Source: Eucalyptus grandis
Lineage: Eukaryota; Streptophyta; Magnoliopsida; Myrtales; Myrtaceae
Direction of reading: 5' to 3'
DNA: 64,000 bases
Assembly (NCBI RefSeq): GCF_016545825.1
Contig: NC_052614.1
Span: forward strand, 23,082,559-23,146,558
Below are positions 46,573 to 58,157 of the stretch, piece after piece (position 1 is the stretch's first letter; every line of letters begins with the position of its first letter). The translations under genes were made by a program, and so were the position numbers. The notes under the pieces were generated by a model. That model worked only from the letters and a program-made list of their open reading frames with translations, searched no databases and had not been told where the DNA came from.

Positions 46573-49500
46573 ATGGCCGAGAAGAGCAGAGTCCTGGTGA
46601 TCGGAGGCACTGGACACATTGGAAAGTTCATCGTGGAAGCAAGTGCTAAGTTCGGTCACCCTACCTTCGCTCTCGTGAGGGAGTCCAGTCTCTCCGACCC
46701 AGCCAAGGCCAACATCGCTGAACGTTTCAAGAGCTTAGGCGTCAATTTAGTTCACGTGAGTAGTTCTTCCGATGCAATCCTGTTCGTTTCTCGCATTTGG
46801 TGCTCCTTTGAGGAATCGAAGTGTCCGCTACCGTTAATCTCATCTTAATCTCATCCGTCGTTTCGAGAAATGTCTTTAATCTCAATCTTTCACAAGATCG
46901 AGCTGATATTTGCTGTTTCTTTTTCCCTCCTCTAGTAATTTGTCCCTCTATTATTGGTCATTTTTCACATTGACTGACGAATCACCTCAGCTTCGCATTC
47001 TGATACGAAGTACGAATAGAATACATTTTTAAACAAATCTTATGAAAACTTCCATATTTTACGTACTGCCTAAATGAACTTGTATATAAAAGTGAATGTG
47101 ACTGACCTGTAATTCATATGTCACCGCAAATCCCTTGCTATAACCTTTCAAAAGATTGGTAGGCAATGTATGGACGATAATTCTGTGGATGCTTTATTTC
47201 TTATAATACTTTTTCTCGTCTGGTGAAGGTATTGAAGTCTTATCGGCATCGGACTTCATATCTATCCTTTTTCGAAGTCTTGCTACTGGCCAAGATAGGA
47301 TTGATTGATGATCGGGGACTTCATTGATTGTTTGTCCATGCTCTTTGTTATTTGATTCTCAGGGAGACATATACGATCAAGAGAGTCTGTTGACTGCGAT
47401 TAAGCAGGTTGATGTGGTAATCTCTGCTGTGGGGCTAACACAGTTAGAGATCCAAGATAGGATTGTTGCAGCCATAAAAAAAGCCGGGAATATCAAGGTC
47501 GTGCTGTTTATAATAATTTCATCCAAGTTACCATTGCTTGTTTGACATTTGATTGATGATATAGGTTGGTGCAAGCTTAACTCTTTTCTTCTGGTATTAG
47601 TGCATCGCGTTCTCCTTGTGAGCTCCACTTCGATGAAATGGGATGGATTCACTTACTTATCTGTAGACTTCACTTCTTTCTTTTTTAAACGGTCATGACT
47701 TTCTGTAGAAGTCGTCAGTGAAATTTGAGGCTAACTATTTCAAATCCAAGTACCGGACAATGCTGGATTCACTGTGGTTGGGTTTCCTCTATATCAATGA
47801 AAAAAGTAAAAGGTTTCAAGTACTCGATATGGATTATGGTCATGTGCCCTATTCTTTGATCAATAATGGGAAACATGACCTACCTATTCCTTCAAAAGGT
47901 TTTTTTCGGTAAAATTAATATTATAGCAAATAAGTTTTCAAAACCCAACTGGTGGATAATTTACTAGTTGTTGCCTTGGGGGTTGACGGTCGGTAAAGAG
48001 TGGAGCTTAGCATGCTCACAAAAGGCAATGTACTCACCTGATATTTTATTTCTTGTGAAAAGTGTACAAGCAAGCAGCATCTTTGCATATTTTATACTTG
48101 CCAGAGTTATCTGGCTATTGCCCTAACAATTAAATCTTCAGTTTTCTTTTCTTCTTCTTTTCTAATAGCACTTAATTGCTAGTCTTGATTCACTTATAAT
48201 CATTTTTACTATATTATAGTCCGTTTGGAAAAAAGAAGAAGTGAAATTCAGTCTTATGTAAGTTTGTTTTCTTTGTTTGCTCTGTTATAGTCACATGTTG
48301 AAGAAAAAAAGTGAAACATAGTCTTATATGAGTTTGGTTTCCTTTTTTTGCCAGAACTCATGTAAGTTTGTTGGATGAGGGAAATTTGCTCTAGTTTTTT
48401 GTTGCTTTCTAATAAAAATATATCTCCTGATTCAATCAATTTTCTTTTTAGAGATTCTTGCCTTCAGAGTTTGGAAATGATGTGAATCGTGTCCATCCTG
48501 TAGAGCCAGTAAAAGCTGTATATGATATCAAGGCCAAGATCCGCCGCCTTATTGAGGCTGAGGGAATCCCTTATACATATGTGGTGTGTAATTGTTTTGC
48601 GGATGAATACCTTAGGAAATTGGCACAGCACGAGGCTACAGCTCCCCCTAGAGATAAAGTTGTCATCTTAGGGGATGGAAATGCAAAAGGTAAGAAGCAA
48701 TTCATCGAAATGCGCATTTTAATTAGTTAAGATTTTTATGTACATTAATCACGATTTAATTACGGTAGTGATTAGTGTGAGGGGGCAGTTCTTGAAGCTT
48801 GAGAATTCCAGGGCAACGTCCTTGTCTGGAGATATTAGGACTCTTACATACATTAGTCTTCACCTTAAGAGACTAGTAGATAATATGAGTGTGTTGTGGT
48901 TTATCATGGCATAATACCATCTAGTGGGCAGATCGTGAAGGTTCTCTTTATGTATTTGGTTGAGAAAATAACATATGGATGCATTTGTCTGCCGGTTGTT
49001 CGATGAATCTGTTTATTGAGAGAATTCTTCTTCAATTCGAGCCGAAAGTAACCCTAGGAAGATCAATGGCTCTGTGATTTATTTATTAGCCAAATTCTAA
49101 AACTCTCCACGTCAATATGCAGCGGTGTTTAACAAGGAGGATGACATTGGCACCTATACCATTAAAGCTGTGGATGATCCAAGGACCTTGAACAAAATTA
49201 TGTACATCAAACCTCCTGCCAACATCTACTCTTTTAATGAGCTTGTGTCATTGTGGGAGAGAAAGATCGGCAAGACCCTGGAGAGGGTGTATGTTCCAGA
49301 TGAGGAGATTCTGAAGAATATTCAAGGTTAGGGCTGCATTTCTATTCGATTTAAGCGCGTGAATCGTCTCTGTTCTCTCTAAGATTTAAAGCTTGTCCGG
49401 TTATTGTAGAGGCGGCGGTTCCGCTCAATTTTATATTGGCAGCATTCCGTGATGTTTTGGTGAATGGGGACCAAACCAACTTCGAGATTGAGCCATCATT

Positions 49501-49576
49501 TGAAGTGGAAGCTTTAGAGCTCTACCCCGATGTCAAATACACGACTGTGGATCAGTATATGGATCAATTTGTCTGA
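46573..49576 (+). CDS. Phenylcoumaran benzylic ether reductase / isoflavone reductase-like protein
   Basis: Five exons join to 927 bp (308 aa plus stop): 46573-46755, 47363-47497, 48452-48689, 49123-49326 and 49410-49576. All junctions are GT-AG and in phase. The start ATG follows an upstream GTG frame that I do not use. The NADPH-binding GGTGHIG is at residues 11-17. RFLPSEFG opens exon 3, and Lys133 in the IKAKIRR segment matches the catalytic lysine of the PIP family (pinoresinol-lariciresinol, isoflavone and PCBER reductases). Length is exactly typical. The enzyme reduces benzylic ethers or related phenylpropanoids in the cytosol. Residues 157-167 (DEYLRKLAQHE) differ from the usual GYFLP...QPG loop near the substrate pocket, so substrate use may be changed. 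It is the only intact member of the array. Confidence 0.93.
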
Positions 49577-50701
49577 TTACTGAACCCGACTGTGCTTGGT
49601 AAATTTCTCACATCAGCTTGAATCATAAATAATATAGGATGCTGCTTCTCAGGATCCTAGTGTGAAATGTTGCTTCCGCTGATCATCACATGGTATGTAA
49701 AACCCCAAAGTCTGAGGACATCCTGTGAAGTGCTTGAATAAATTACTTATGTTTTGGAGATTGGTATTGGGTTCATGGGCCAAGCCGAGCTAACACAAAA
49801 GCATGGGTTTCTCTATTTTTGTATATCGTATTGTCTTTCACGTCTAAATGATTCACGGACGACCACTGTCGTGGAGTCAGATACTTAACATGTTAGCAAG
49901 GATAAAATTTCTGGCGTGAGCTAATTATGGATAATCTTATAGAATGACAAGTTAAAACAGGCGTAAACCGATTAACGAATTCCTCACAATAAGGAGTTAC
50001 CGTTAATGTTTCGGGGGCTTTTATAGGCTACAGGGAACAAACACGAACAAACAGAGGCATGTGCTATAAATCTGGACAACTCTCAAACCAATTTCTTACC
50101 CCAAAAGCCCCGCATTTTGTGGATTGTTGTCTACTTAGGGATGTCCTTGGTTCAGTTTTTCCAAACCCACCATAAACCAGGAATATTTAATGAAGAAATA
50201 TAAAATAGCTTATTTTGGCAGGAAGTAACAATCAATTACGGTAAAAAGATTTCGTTCTTGAATTCCGTGGAGAACATCCCAGCCATCATAAGTCAGGGCC
50301 GTCGATTTCTTTTCTATCTTGATGGATGTTTTGTCGACCCAACGATCAATTTTCTTTGTCAAATTCAGACAACTTTTAGTAAGTCAAGTTGTTGTTTCGA
50401 AAAAATTTACCTCATCGACCAAATTCAACAAAATCGATAGATAAGTACTTTGCACGTGCTTATTCTCCACCATAAATTTCTTCTGTCTTTCGTGGTCCAC
50501 TATTGTATGTACTCATTTTCCGAGCGAAGGATGATGGGGTGGGAAAGGCAATTCACCGCAAAAGACAATTATGCCCTTTCGGAACCAAAATAAAATGACG
50601 ATTCATCTCGATGCGCGCCAAGAAGCAACAACAGTTGCAGCACGAGATCGAGCAAGTTCTCCGGGAAAAACCACGCCTCTGCCTCGAAAGAACCCTTCGA
50701 G
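49577..50701. other. 3' flank of the PCBER-like gene
   Basis: 49577-49700 is the 3' UTR and flank, repeated after copies 1 and 2 (TAGGATGCTGCTTCTCA and GTGAAATGT phrases). The remainder up to the next exon 1 relic holds nothing identified. Confidence 0.5.
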
Positions 50702-50883
50702 ACGGCCGAAAAGAGCAAAGTGCTGGTGATGGAAGGCATTGGATACATCGGAAAGTTCATTGTGGAGGCGAGTGCTGAGTCCGGTCACCCTACCTTCCCT
50801 CTCGTGAGGGAGTCCGCTCTCTCCGACCTGCCAAGGCCGGCATCGTGGAAGGTTTCAAGAGGTTAGGTGTCAATATCTTCCAG
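50702..50883 (+). pseudogene. PCBER-like reductase, exon 1 only (copy 4), broken
   Basis: It matches exon 1 of the intact gene codon by codon, but the start is ACG (50702) and the cofactor motif GGTGHIG reads EGIGYIG. One base is missing near 50828 (Ser-Asp-Pro segment). It ends at TTCCAG/GTGTTC like the intact donor. No exons 2-5 follow; the next kilobases are taken by an inverted-repeat element. Confidence 0.87.
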
Positions 50884-51053
50884 GTGTTCCCGTGCGGTTG
50901 TGTTCGTTCGCCATTCTGAGAAATGTTTTTATCAGTAGGATCGGAGTTGATTTTTATATGTATCTCTCACTTGACGAGTTGATGGAGTCACGTTACGATA
51001 ATGGCGTTGCCCTTTCTCTTCTCTGATATTTTGTTTTTGTGCATGGATGAAAT
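50884..51053. other. Residual intron-1-like sequence
   Basis: Short stretch after the exon 1 relic. It shows no further exon before the transposon starts. Confidence 0.4.
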
Positions 51054-52544
51054 TAGAGGTGTTAAATGGGTTGTGCAACCCATTTATGGTTAAATGGGTC
51101 GTTAATGGGTCAAGCTTTATTTCTTAAAATACCAAATACCCATAATGGGTTTTAATTGGTCAAAACTAAGATATATGGGTCTTAAATGGGTTAGCTCTCT
51201 GACCCATTTAAGACCCATTTATCAATTCATTAAAAATGAACCCATTTATTTTAACTGAAAACCTAGAGGTGTTAAATGGGTTGTGCAACCCATTTATGGA
51301 CTCATTTATGGTTAAATGGGTTAAATGAGTCGTTAATGGGTCAAGCTTTATTTCCTAAAGCACCCATAATAGATTTTAATGGGTCAAAACTAAAATACAT
51401 GGATCTTAAATGGGTCGAGAGCTGACCCATTTAAGACCCATTTATCAACCCATTAAAAATGAACCAATTTATTTTCACTCAAAACCTCACCATCTCTCTT
51501 TTCTCTCTTTAACTTTACAATTTTTTTTTTTAAATCGAAATTATAATTATTTTTTATTTTAATTTTCTTTTCTTTTTTTCTTTTTCTTTTTTTTTTTTTT
51601 TTTCTTTGCTCTTCCTCCGGTTCTTTGGCACGGTGATGGCGGCGACCAACCAACGGCGAGCCTCGAGCTCGCCGGCGTCGGCGAGCTTGAGCTCGCCGGC
51701 TCGCGAGGCTTGATCTAGCGAGGCGAAGGCCTCGCCGATTTAGCGAGACTCGAACTTGCTAGCGTCGGGCGAGGCTCGAGCCTCGCCGAGATCCGGCTAG
51801 GGGCAAGCTCGAGCTTGCCTAACGCCCGAGCCTTGAGCTCCCGGATCTAGCGAGGCTCGAGCCTCGCCGGATCGGCGAGGGGCAAGCTCGAGCTCGCCCG
51901 ACATCGGCGAGCCTCGAGCTCGCCGGATCTAGCAAGGCGGAGGCCTCGCCAACGTCCGGTGAGACTCGAGCTTGCCGGTGTCGGGCGAGCTCGAGCTCGC
52001 CGGATCACAGTGAGCCGCGAGCTCGCCGGCGTCGGCAAGCCAAGCGAGCTTGAGGCTCACCTGTGGCCGGCCGCCGGCCGTCGTCATGGCCAGCGATCGG
52101 CCAAAGAAGAAGAAGAACAAAAAAGAAAAAAAGAAAAAGAAAATTAAAAATTATATTTTAAAAATAAAAATAAATCGATTTTTAAGATAATTATTTTAAA
52201 AATTATAAAAATTGTCCATTAAATTTGTGTTGTATAAAAATATTTTAGTTTTTAAATATATATATATAAGAAATAATTTTTTTTTGAAAAATTATTAATT
52301 AGATTTGTATTGTTTGGAAGCTTTTTAGTAATATAATCTTTAAAAAAAAAACATAAAAATAATTTTTCCTAAATTTGGTTAAATATGAAAATATTTTATT
52401 AATATGGGTCGGGTCGGGTATGGGTCGGGTCTAAAAATTTACATTAAACATAAATGGGTCATAAATGGGTTAATGGGTGAATTTGAGTCGACCCATTAAT
52501 GACTCAACCCGAACCCGACCCGACCCACCCATTTAACAGCTCTA
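51054..52544. mobile_element. Inverted-repeat element of about 1.5 kb with GC-rich palindromic core
   Basis: The left end TAGAGGTGTTAAATGGGT and the right end (reverse complement TAGAGCTGTTAAATGGGT) are inverted repeats. The arms are rich in ATGGGTC/GACCCAT. The left arm is doubled: 51054-51266 repeats as 51267-51489. The core (51610-52090) consists of GCGAGCTCGAG-like words in both orientations and can form many hairpins. No transposase is seen and no clean TSD was found. The ORFs in the core are artefacts of GC-rich repeats. Confidence 0.72.
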
Positions 52545-53583
52545 CCGGTCGGTGAGTGCGTCCTCCATGGCCTCTCTCCTGAGGACGAGTTAGGTCCATT
52601 TCCAGCAAAGGGCCGTCTCTGGAATCGTGGCTTAGACGCCCTCTTCTACTGCTATAGCTCTGCCATCTCTCTCCCTGCGCCGTTATGTGCATAACGCGTG
52701 CGAGAGGAGAGGAGGAAGAAATGGTGCACGGGCCAGGCTCGGGAAAAAGGGAAAATGGGCCGACCCGCACGGGGAAAAGAAGAGAGAAAACGTAGAGGAC
52801 GGGCCGGCCTGGACTCGGCCCGGTCTCGCTTCCCCTTCTATTAGTATTAATGCAAATGCTCCTAATATCTATATGCAATGTAATTTCATAAAAGAAATTT
52901 TTGCTAGGGCCCGAGGGCAGTCCTCAATATTTTTTTCAATGCAGTAAATATACAGTAAAATTTAGACATCTACTTATTTGGATTATTAGACTTCTTCACC
53001 TTTGATAAATGTATGGTCGGTTATTATCATCATCCAAATACTCTTCAACTCCAAAGAAACTTCATGATGCTAAATAAGCAATTTAGACAAATGAAACAAG
53101 TGTCAAGCTTACCAACTGACACAATCTCAGTAGATGAAAGATTTGGGAGACCGTGCATTTGATACGCTATTAAAAATGATAACGGAAAATTGAGTCTTAC
53201 CTAGTAAACGGCGTCTACCAAAAGCAAACCCTCATTAAAAAATAAAAATAAAATCCATATGCGGTTTGATGAAAGGTAGAGCAACCCCACATTTGATTGA
53301 TTATTTGCTCAACCATTATACTGCACTAATACCATTATCAAGGAAATTAAGCACCTATCATGCACTAGAACACTATTAGTGCATCAGTTGCAAAAAGCTT
53401 GCTTCAACATCTTACTGTGGATACACTTTTTATCAATTAAAAGCAGCCACTTCCATTGTAGCAAGCATGATAACCAAAAAGAAACGAACAATTGTCGGTA
53501 AGACATGGCTAACTACCGACACTCCTTAAGATTAACCAAAGAAGTGGGCAAACACATGACCCCATATAACAAAACCACACGAT
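52545..53583. other. Spacer next to an unidentified exon
   Basis: GC-richer near 52560-52840 and AT-rich after that. Nothing coding is supported. The lower part may be the 3' UTR of the exon at 53584-53801 on the minus strand. Confidence 0.4.
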
Positions 53584-53801
53584 CTACAAAGCTACACTGA
53601 CAAGGGTGATGCTAAGCAACTCATCAAATAGCTTGAATGTACAGGTGAATAAGTGCCCAACAGCCCTAATATTCAACTCATGGTACGCTTCCTTTAAATC
53701 CCTGTCAAACATTTTGTAAGTAAGGCCAACTTCAAATGAGCCAATGTAGAACTCGAAGAAGAACTCAAGTTTCTTCCATTTGGCACCGGCCTTGGGCAGA
53801 C
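53584..53801 (-). CDS. Unidentified terminal exon, minus strand
   Basis: A minus-strand frame of about 71 codons starts right after AATCAG (acceptor AG at 53803-53802) in phase 2 and ends in TAG at 53586-53584. It has no upstream ATG, as expected for an internal or last exon. The text is protein-like (Lys-Trp-Lys-Lys-Leu-Glu-Phe-Phe-Phe..., then Tyr-Lys-Met-Phe-Asp-Arg-Asp) with a hydrophobic C-terminus, but I recognise no family. The LINE at 53808-59813 inserted exactly at this splice acceptor. Before that event the exon lay about 80 bases after the NBS-LRR exon at 59886. It may belong to that gene's 3' end or be a separate gene. Confidence 0.4.
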
Positions 53802-53906
53802 CTGATTTTTTTGATCAAAACAGAAACATGACATTTAAGAGCAAACCAGGTTACAACCCTTAAAGAGGGCATCGTACAAAGCAAATTGAAGAGAGAAATG
53901 GGCAGA

Positions 53907-56900
53907 TCAAGAGCCCAATTCGAAGCGAGAGACCCTCGGCCTTGGGCCTTGGCGATCCGGTCGCGCAGCCAAATTAGCTTCACGGCGACAGTGCTGAAGA
54001 AGAAAATTAGGGCACTCACGAAGAAGGGTTGAGGTGTGCTCGAGCGAAGATTGACAAACCTGTGACGGCCGCTTGCGGTGATTCACGGTTTCCACCAACT
54101 CCAGACAATTTGATTCAAGGATCAGGTGAGTATTTCCAAAACCTTGTCGCAATAGAAATTGGAGGGTGGATAATAAGGCTAGGGTTTTTGTTTGAAGGGG
54201 TGAGGAGGCCTGAACGTTCTGGGCATAGCCATCGAGCAAGGTGCCGTTATGATCACGACACAAGCACGCAATCGACCCTACTTCAGAGGCATCAGGGAGG
54301 GCTCCATCCAGATTCACTTTAATGGAGCCAGGTTCAGGGGGGATCCATCCACTGAGAGGATTTGGAGAGGCCATTGATGAAGCCGGATTCGACTTTGAGC
54401 AAGAGAGATACAGCCAAGCTGAAGTGAGAGCCGAATCAACGATCTGTTGAGGGCTGGAGAACTGTCGCTGGAAGATAAATAGGTTGCAGGCCTTCCAAAG
54501 CTGCCAGAGAAGGGAAGCAATGACTTCTAAACCAGGTAAGAGAGATCTATGCCCAATTAGATCAGTCAACCATGCATCCATTCGATGAGTGCAAAATGCT
54601 GAGACTGTAATATGTATTTGAGGATGGGACCAAACCTGTTGTGATCTAGGGCAGAGCAGTAGAAGATGTTCCAGAGTTTCTGGGACTTGAGATAGGCAAA
54701 CAGGGCATGTTGGATCATCTATGATATGGCGCCTGTGAAGATTTTCCTTAGTTGGAAGCACATTGTGACAGATAGACCATAGGAATATTCGGATTTTGGG
54801 TGCCGTCTGAATTTTCCAAATCTGTTGCCAAAGGCGCCGCGGTGTGGTATAGGATGATGAGGGCCGAGTATTTCTGATAAAATGACTTGACTGATGAATA
54901 TGATGGTAGCCACTTTTAACTGAATATGTACCTGTATGTGTGTCTTTTCATAGAATTTGGTCTGGGATAGGCTCCGTTCGTAGCTTAATGGATGAAATTT
55001 CATTAACAAGTCTGGTCATCGAAGCTTTGCTTGAGTTTAGGGATGTCCCAAGTGAGCTGGTTTGAAGAAATAAAGCCAGCCACTCTATCAGGTTCATTTC
55101 TAGGTCTTTGGGCCACCAATAACTCCTTTCCTCGGCCACTTATCTGTCTGACTTTAATAGTTTGGCCATTACCTACCGACCAATGCATGTTCTCTTTGAT
55201 GGATTCCCTTCCCAGCAGAAGGCTTTGCCAACCCCAGGAGGGTCGCGAGCCATGGTTAGCATGCCAGAAGTCACTGGAATGGTAATATAAGCCCTTAAAA
55301 ATTGAACTCCATAGGGAAGACGAATTTTGGGAAAGACGCCACGCTTGTTTGCCAAGAAGAGCCCTGTTAAAAGCCACTAAGTCTCTGAATCCCATCCCAC
55401 CTCTATCTTTACATTCTTTCAGCAAATCCCAGCTTTTCCAGTGGATACCTAATTTGGTTTTGCTAGTCTGCCACCAAAAGCTAGCTATTCTCTGCTCAAT
55501 AGATTTGCAAATAGAGATAGGGAGCTTAAAAATGGACATAGCATACTGGGGGAGGGCTTGCACCACTGATTTAAGTAGAATTTCTTTGCCACCTTTAGAG
55601 ATAAGGTTCTCTTTCCAGCTTGCTAATTTAGAATTGACTCGAGCCATAATCCAAGAAAACATATCTTTTTGAGAGGCACCCCAATCAGACGGTATCCCCA
55701 AATACTTCCCAGATTTCTGTAGCAAGGGGACTCTCAATTCTGTGGCCAGATTCTCCTGCAAACTCATCGGGCAATTTTTACTAAGGAAAAGACCAGATTT
55801 GTTCCTGTTTATAGCTTGGCCCGTGGCTAGGCAATATTGCTGCAGAATATTCGATAGGTTTTGACATTCAAGAAGCTTACCATCTAGAAAAAAGATTGCA
55901 TCGTCGGCAAAGAGAAGGTGAGACAAAGTGGGACACCACCTATTAAGCCTTATCCCTTTTAGATTGCCCATATCTACTGCTTGTGTGATAAGCCTAGATA
56001 GAAGGTTAGCTAGTAATATGAAGAGATAAGGAGAAAGGGGGTCACCTTGGCATAGGCCCCTTGAAGGCTGAAAGTAGGGAAGAGTTTCACCATTTAACTT
56101 AATGCTAATGGATACTGTGGTGATACACTGCATTATCCATTGTATCCATCTAGAATCGAATCCCAACTTGTGAAAATACGCCTCCAAAAAATCCCATTCG
56201 ACCCGATCATATGCTTTTTTCATGTCCAACTTCAGGATTCCTTGGAAATTCTTCTTTCTTTGCCTGATTCTGAACTAATGTATAACCTCTTGAACAATCA
56301 ATATACTGTCTTGAATTTGTCTGCCCTCGATAAAAGCATTTTGTTCATGTGAGATAAGGTCGAAGCCATTTTTGAGCCGGTTAGCTAGAATTTTGGATAT
56401 AATTTTGTATATAAAGTTGCACTGGATCGATTGGTCGAAACTAGTCTAACCTCTCTACTTCTTCGAACCTTAGGAATCGAACGATGATGGTTCTATTCGG
56501 GGCTGGTGGCATCCTACCGAGATATGAAGAAAGCTTGCACCGAGGTAAAAATATCATCTTCCACTATATCCCAAGTGCCGATGATAGAATAGACCATTAA
56601 AGCCATCGGGACCGGGGCTTTTGTGGCACCTAATTGAAAAGCAGCAATCTTGACTTCCTCTTTAGTTACCTCTCGCTGTTAAATACCTTGATTCATTTCC
56701 ACCTTTAATGCTTCTTTGGGCTGCACCGAGATAGGATAGGATTGAAGTCACGAGCTCCAACTGAAGTATATAGACTGCAAAAGAAGTCCTTAGTCATGTG
56801 CTTAAGTTGAGTAGGATCACGAATCCAAAGATTGTTTGCGTCTTGCAGCATACTTATGCGATTTCTTTGGCGTCTTTGTATTGTAGTCGCATGAAAAAAC

Positions 56901-57970
56901 CTGGTATTTTTATCTCCCCAACGCAGCCAATTAACTCGTGAACGCATAGCCCAGTATTGCTCCTCTTGTTGCCAAATTTGTTGAATTTCAGCTTTCAGAT
57001 TTTTAATCTGCTCGTTGTCATGGTAACAAAGTGGTTGGTTAGACTGATCTTGAAGCTGTTGCTTTAGTAAGTTTATCCGGTGATAGCCATTTCTGAACTT
57101 GTCTTTACTCCACTGTAGGAGCGCTGTGGTAGCAGCCTGGAGTTTTCTGAAGATGGAGATAGGTCCTCGAGAAAGAGAGGACCAGGCAGCAGCAATGATC
57201 TGATGACATTCAGGATGATGAAGCCAGAAGGCTTCAAAGGTGAAAGTCCGTTTGCGTTTTGTAGCAGGAGACATAAGTGATAAAATCAACGGACTATGGT
57301 CAGAGCCAATGGCAGGTAGGGCGAACACTTCAGCTGCTGGGTATGTTAACCTCCAGTCCATATTGCATAATACCCTGTCAAGTTTTTCCTTAATCAATTC
57401 GTCGCCGTCCCTATTGTTCACCCATGTATAGGCACAGCCTTTAGATTCTACTTCCATGAGTGAGCAATCATTTAAGAAGTCCTTGAAAGAGCGCAACCGA
57501 TAAGAAGGAGTGAAACGTTTACCTACTTTTTCCCAGTGGTTTAGTATTTCATTGAAGTCTCCGATGCATACCCAAGGCATTGTAATAACTCTGCTGATAT
57601 GCTTGAGACCTGTCCATAACTGCTGTCTCTGCCGGAAGGATGTAGGGGCATGGATGCAAGTGAGGCGCATTGGGCTTCCTTCATGGGGACCAGAGCAGAT
57701 CAGGTCAATATAGTGGGCTGAGGAGTCCTCCACACTAATAGAGAGAGGGTCATTCCAAAAGACAGCCAAACCACCAGCTAGACCGACAGGGGACACCAAA
57801 AAGCTATGCTGGTAATGCAATCTCCTTTGTACTCTAGATAAAAAGGAGTCTTGGTTTTTAGATTCCATCAAAAACAAAAAGTCGGGCCGATCATGGACCA
57901 CGAGGTCCTTAAGAGCTTGAACTGTCAAGGGGTTGCCCAGCCCTTGACAGTTCCAACTTACAAACTTCAT
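53907..57970 (-). pseudogene. LINE ORF2: endonuclease, reverse transcriptase, zf-RVT, RNase H
   Basis: 57970-56705: exonuclease-endonuclease-phosphatase domain, with WNCQGLG at residues 6-12, a Glu after Met in LMESK, GDFNE and the SDH triad end. 56704-56330: frame-broken RT start. 56229-55003: RT palm with [15 protein letters not shown] and the FADD catalytic box. About 54760: zf-RVT with Cys-Pro-Val-Cys. Then RNase H with Val-Asn-Leu-Asp-Gly and a Glu-Ser-Asn in the expected spot, ending at 53907. At least three frame changes (about 56700, 56230, 54990) split it. The enzyme would nick target DNA and copy LINE RNA at that site. Confidence 0.9.
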
Positions 57971-58157
57971 CTATCCCTTGGTGGCTTTTTAAGGCAAGCC
58001 ACCATCGCCCAATTGTCAACCCCTTCGGCTTCAAGGATAGGGTTGTCCATTAGTTGGTTGTCATCCAAAACAGGTAATCCGGGAGCAAGCGATTCATAAG
58101 GCGAGAACCTCTTAGCTTTTTTCTGGGGGCTACCTCTGGTAAGCCTGTGAGGACTCT

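Noticed and set aside
47718..47912. Extra exon inside intron 2 of the PCBER-like gene
   Set aside because: The 64-codon frame has no family resemblance, and exons 2 and 3 already join in phase to give the standard protein.
51847..52147. Overlapping frames in the GC core at 51.6-52.1 kb
   Set aside because: They read as repeated Glu-Leu-Ala/Ser-Ser-Leu words from a palindromic satellite-like core, open in both orientations, so they are compositional artefacts.
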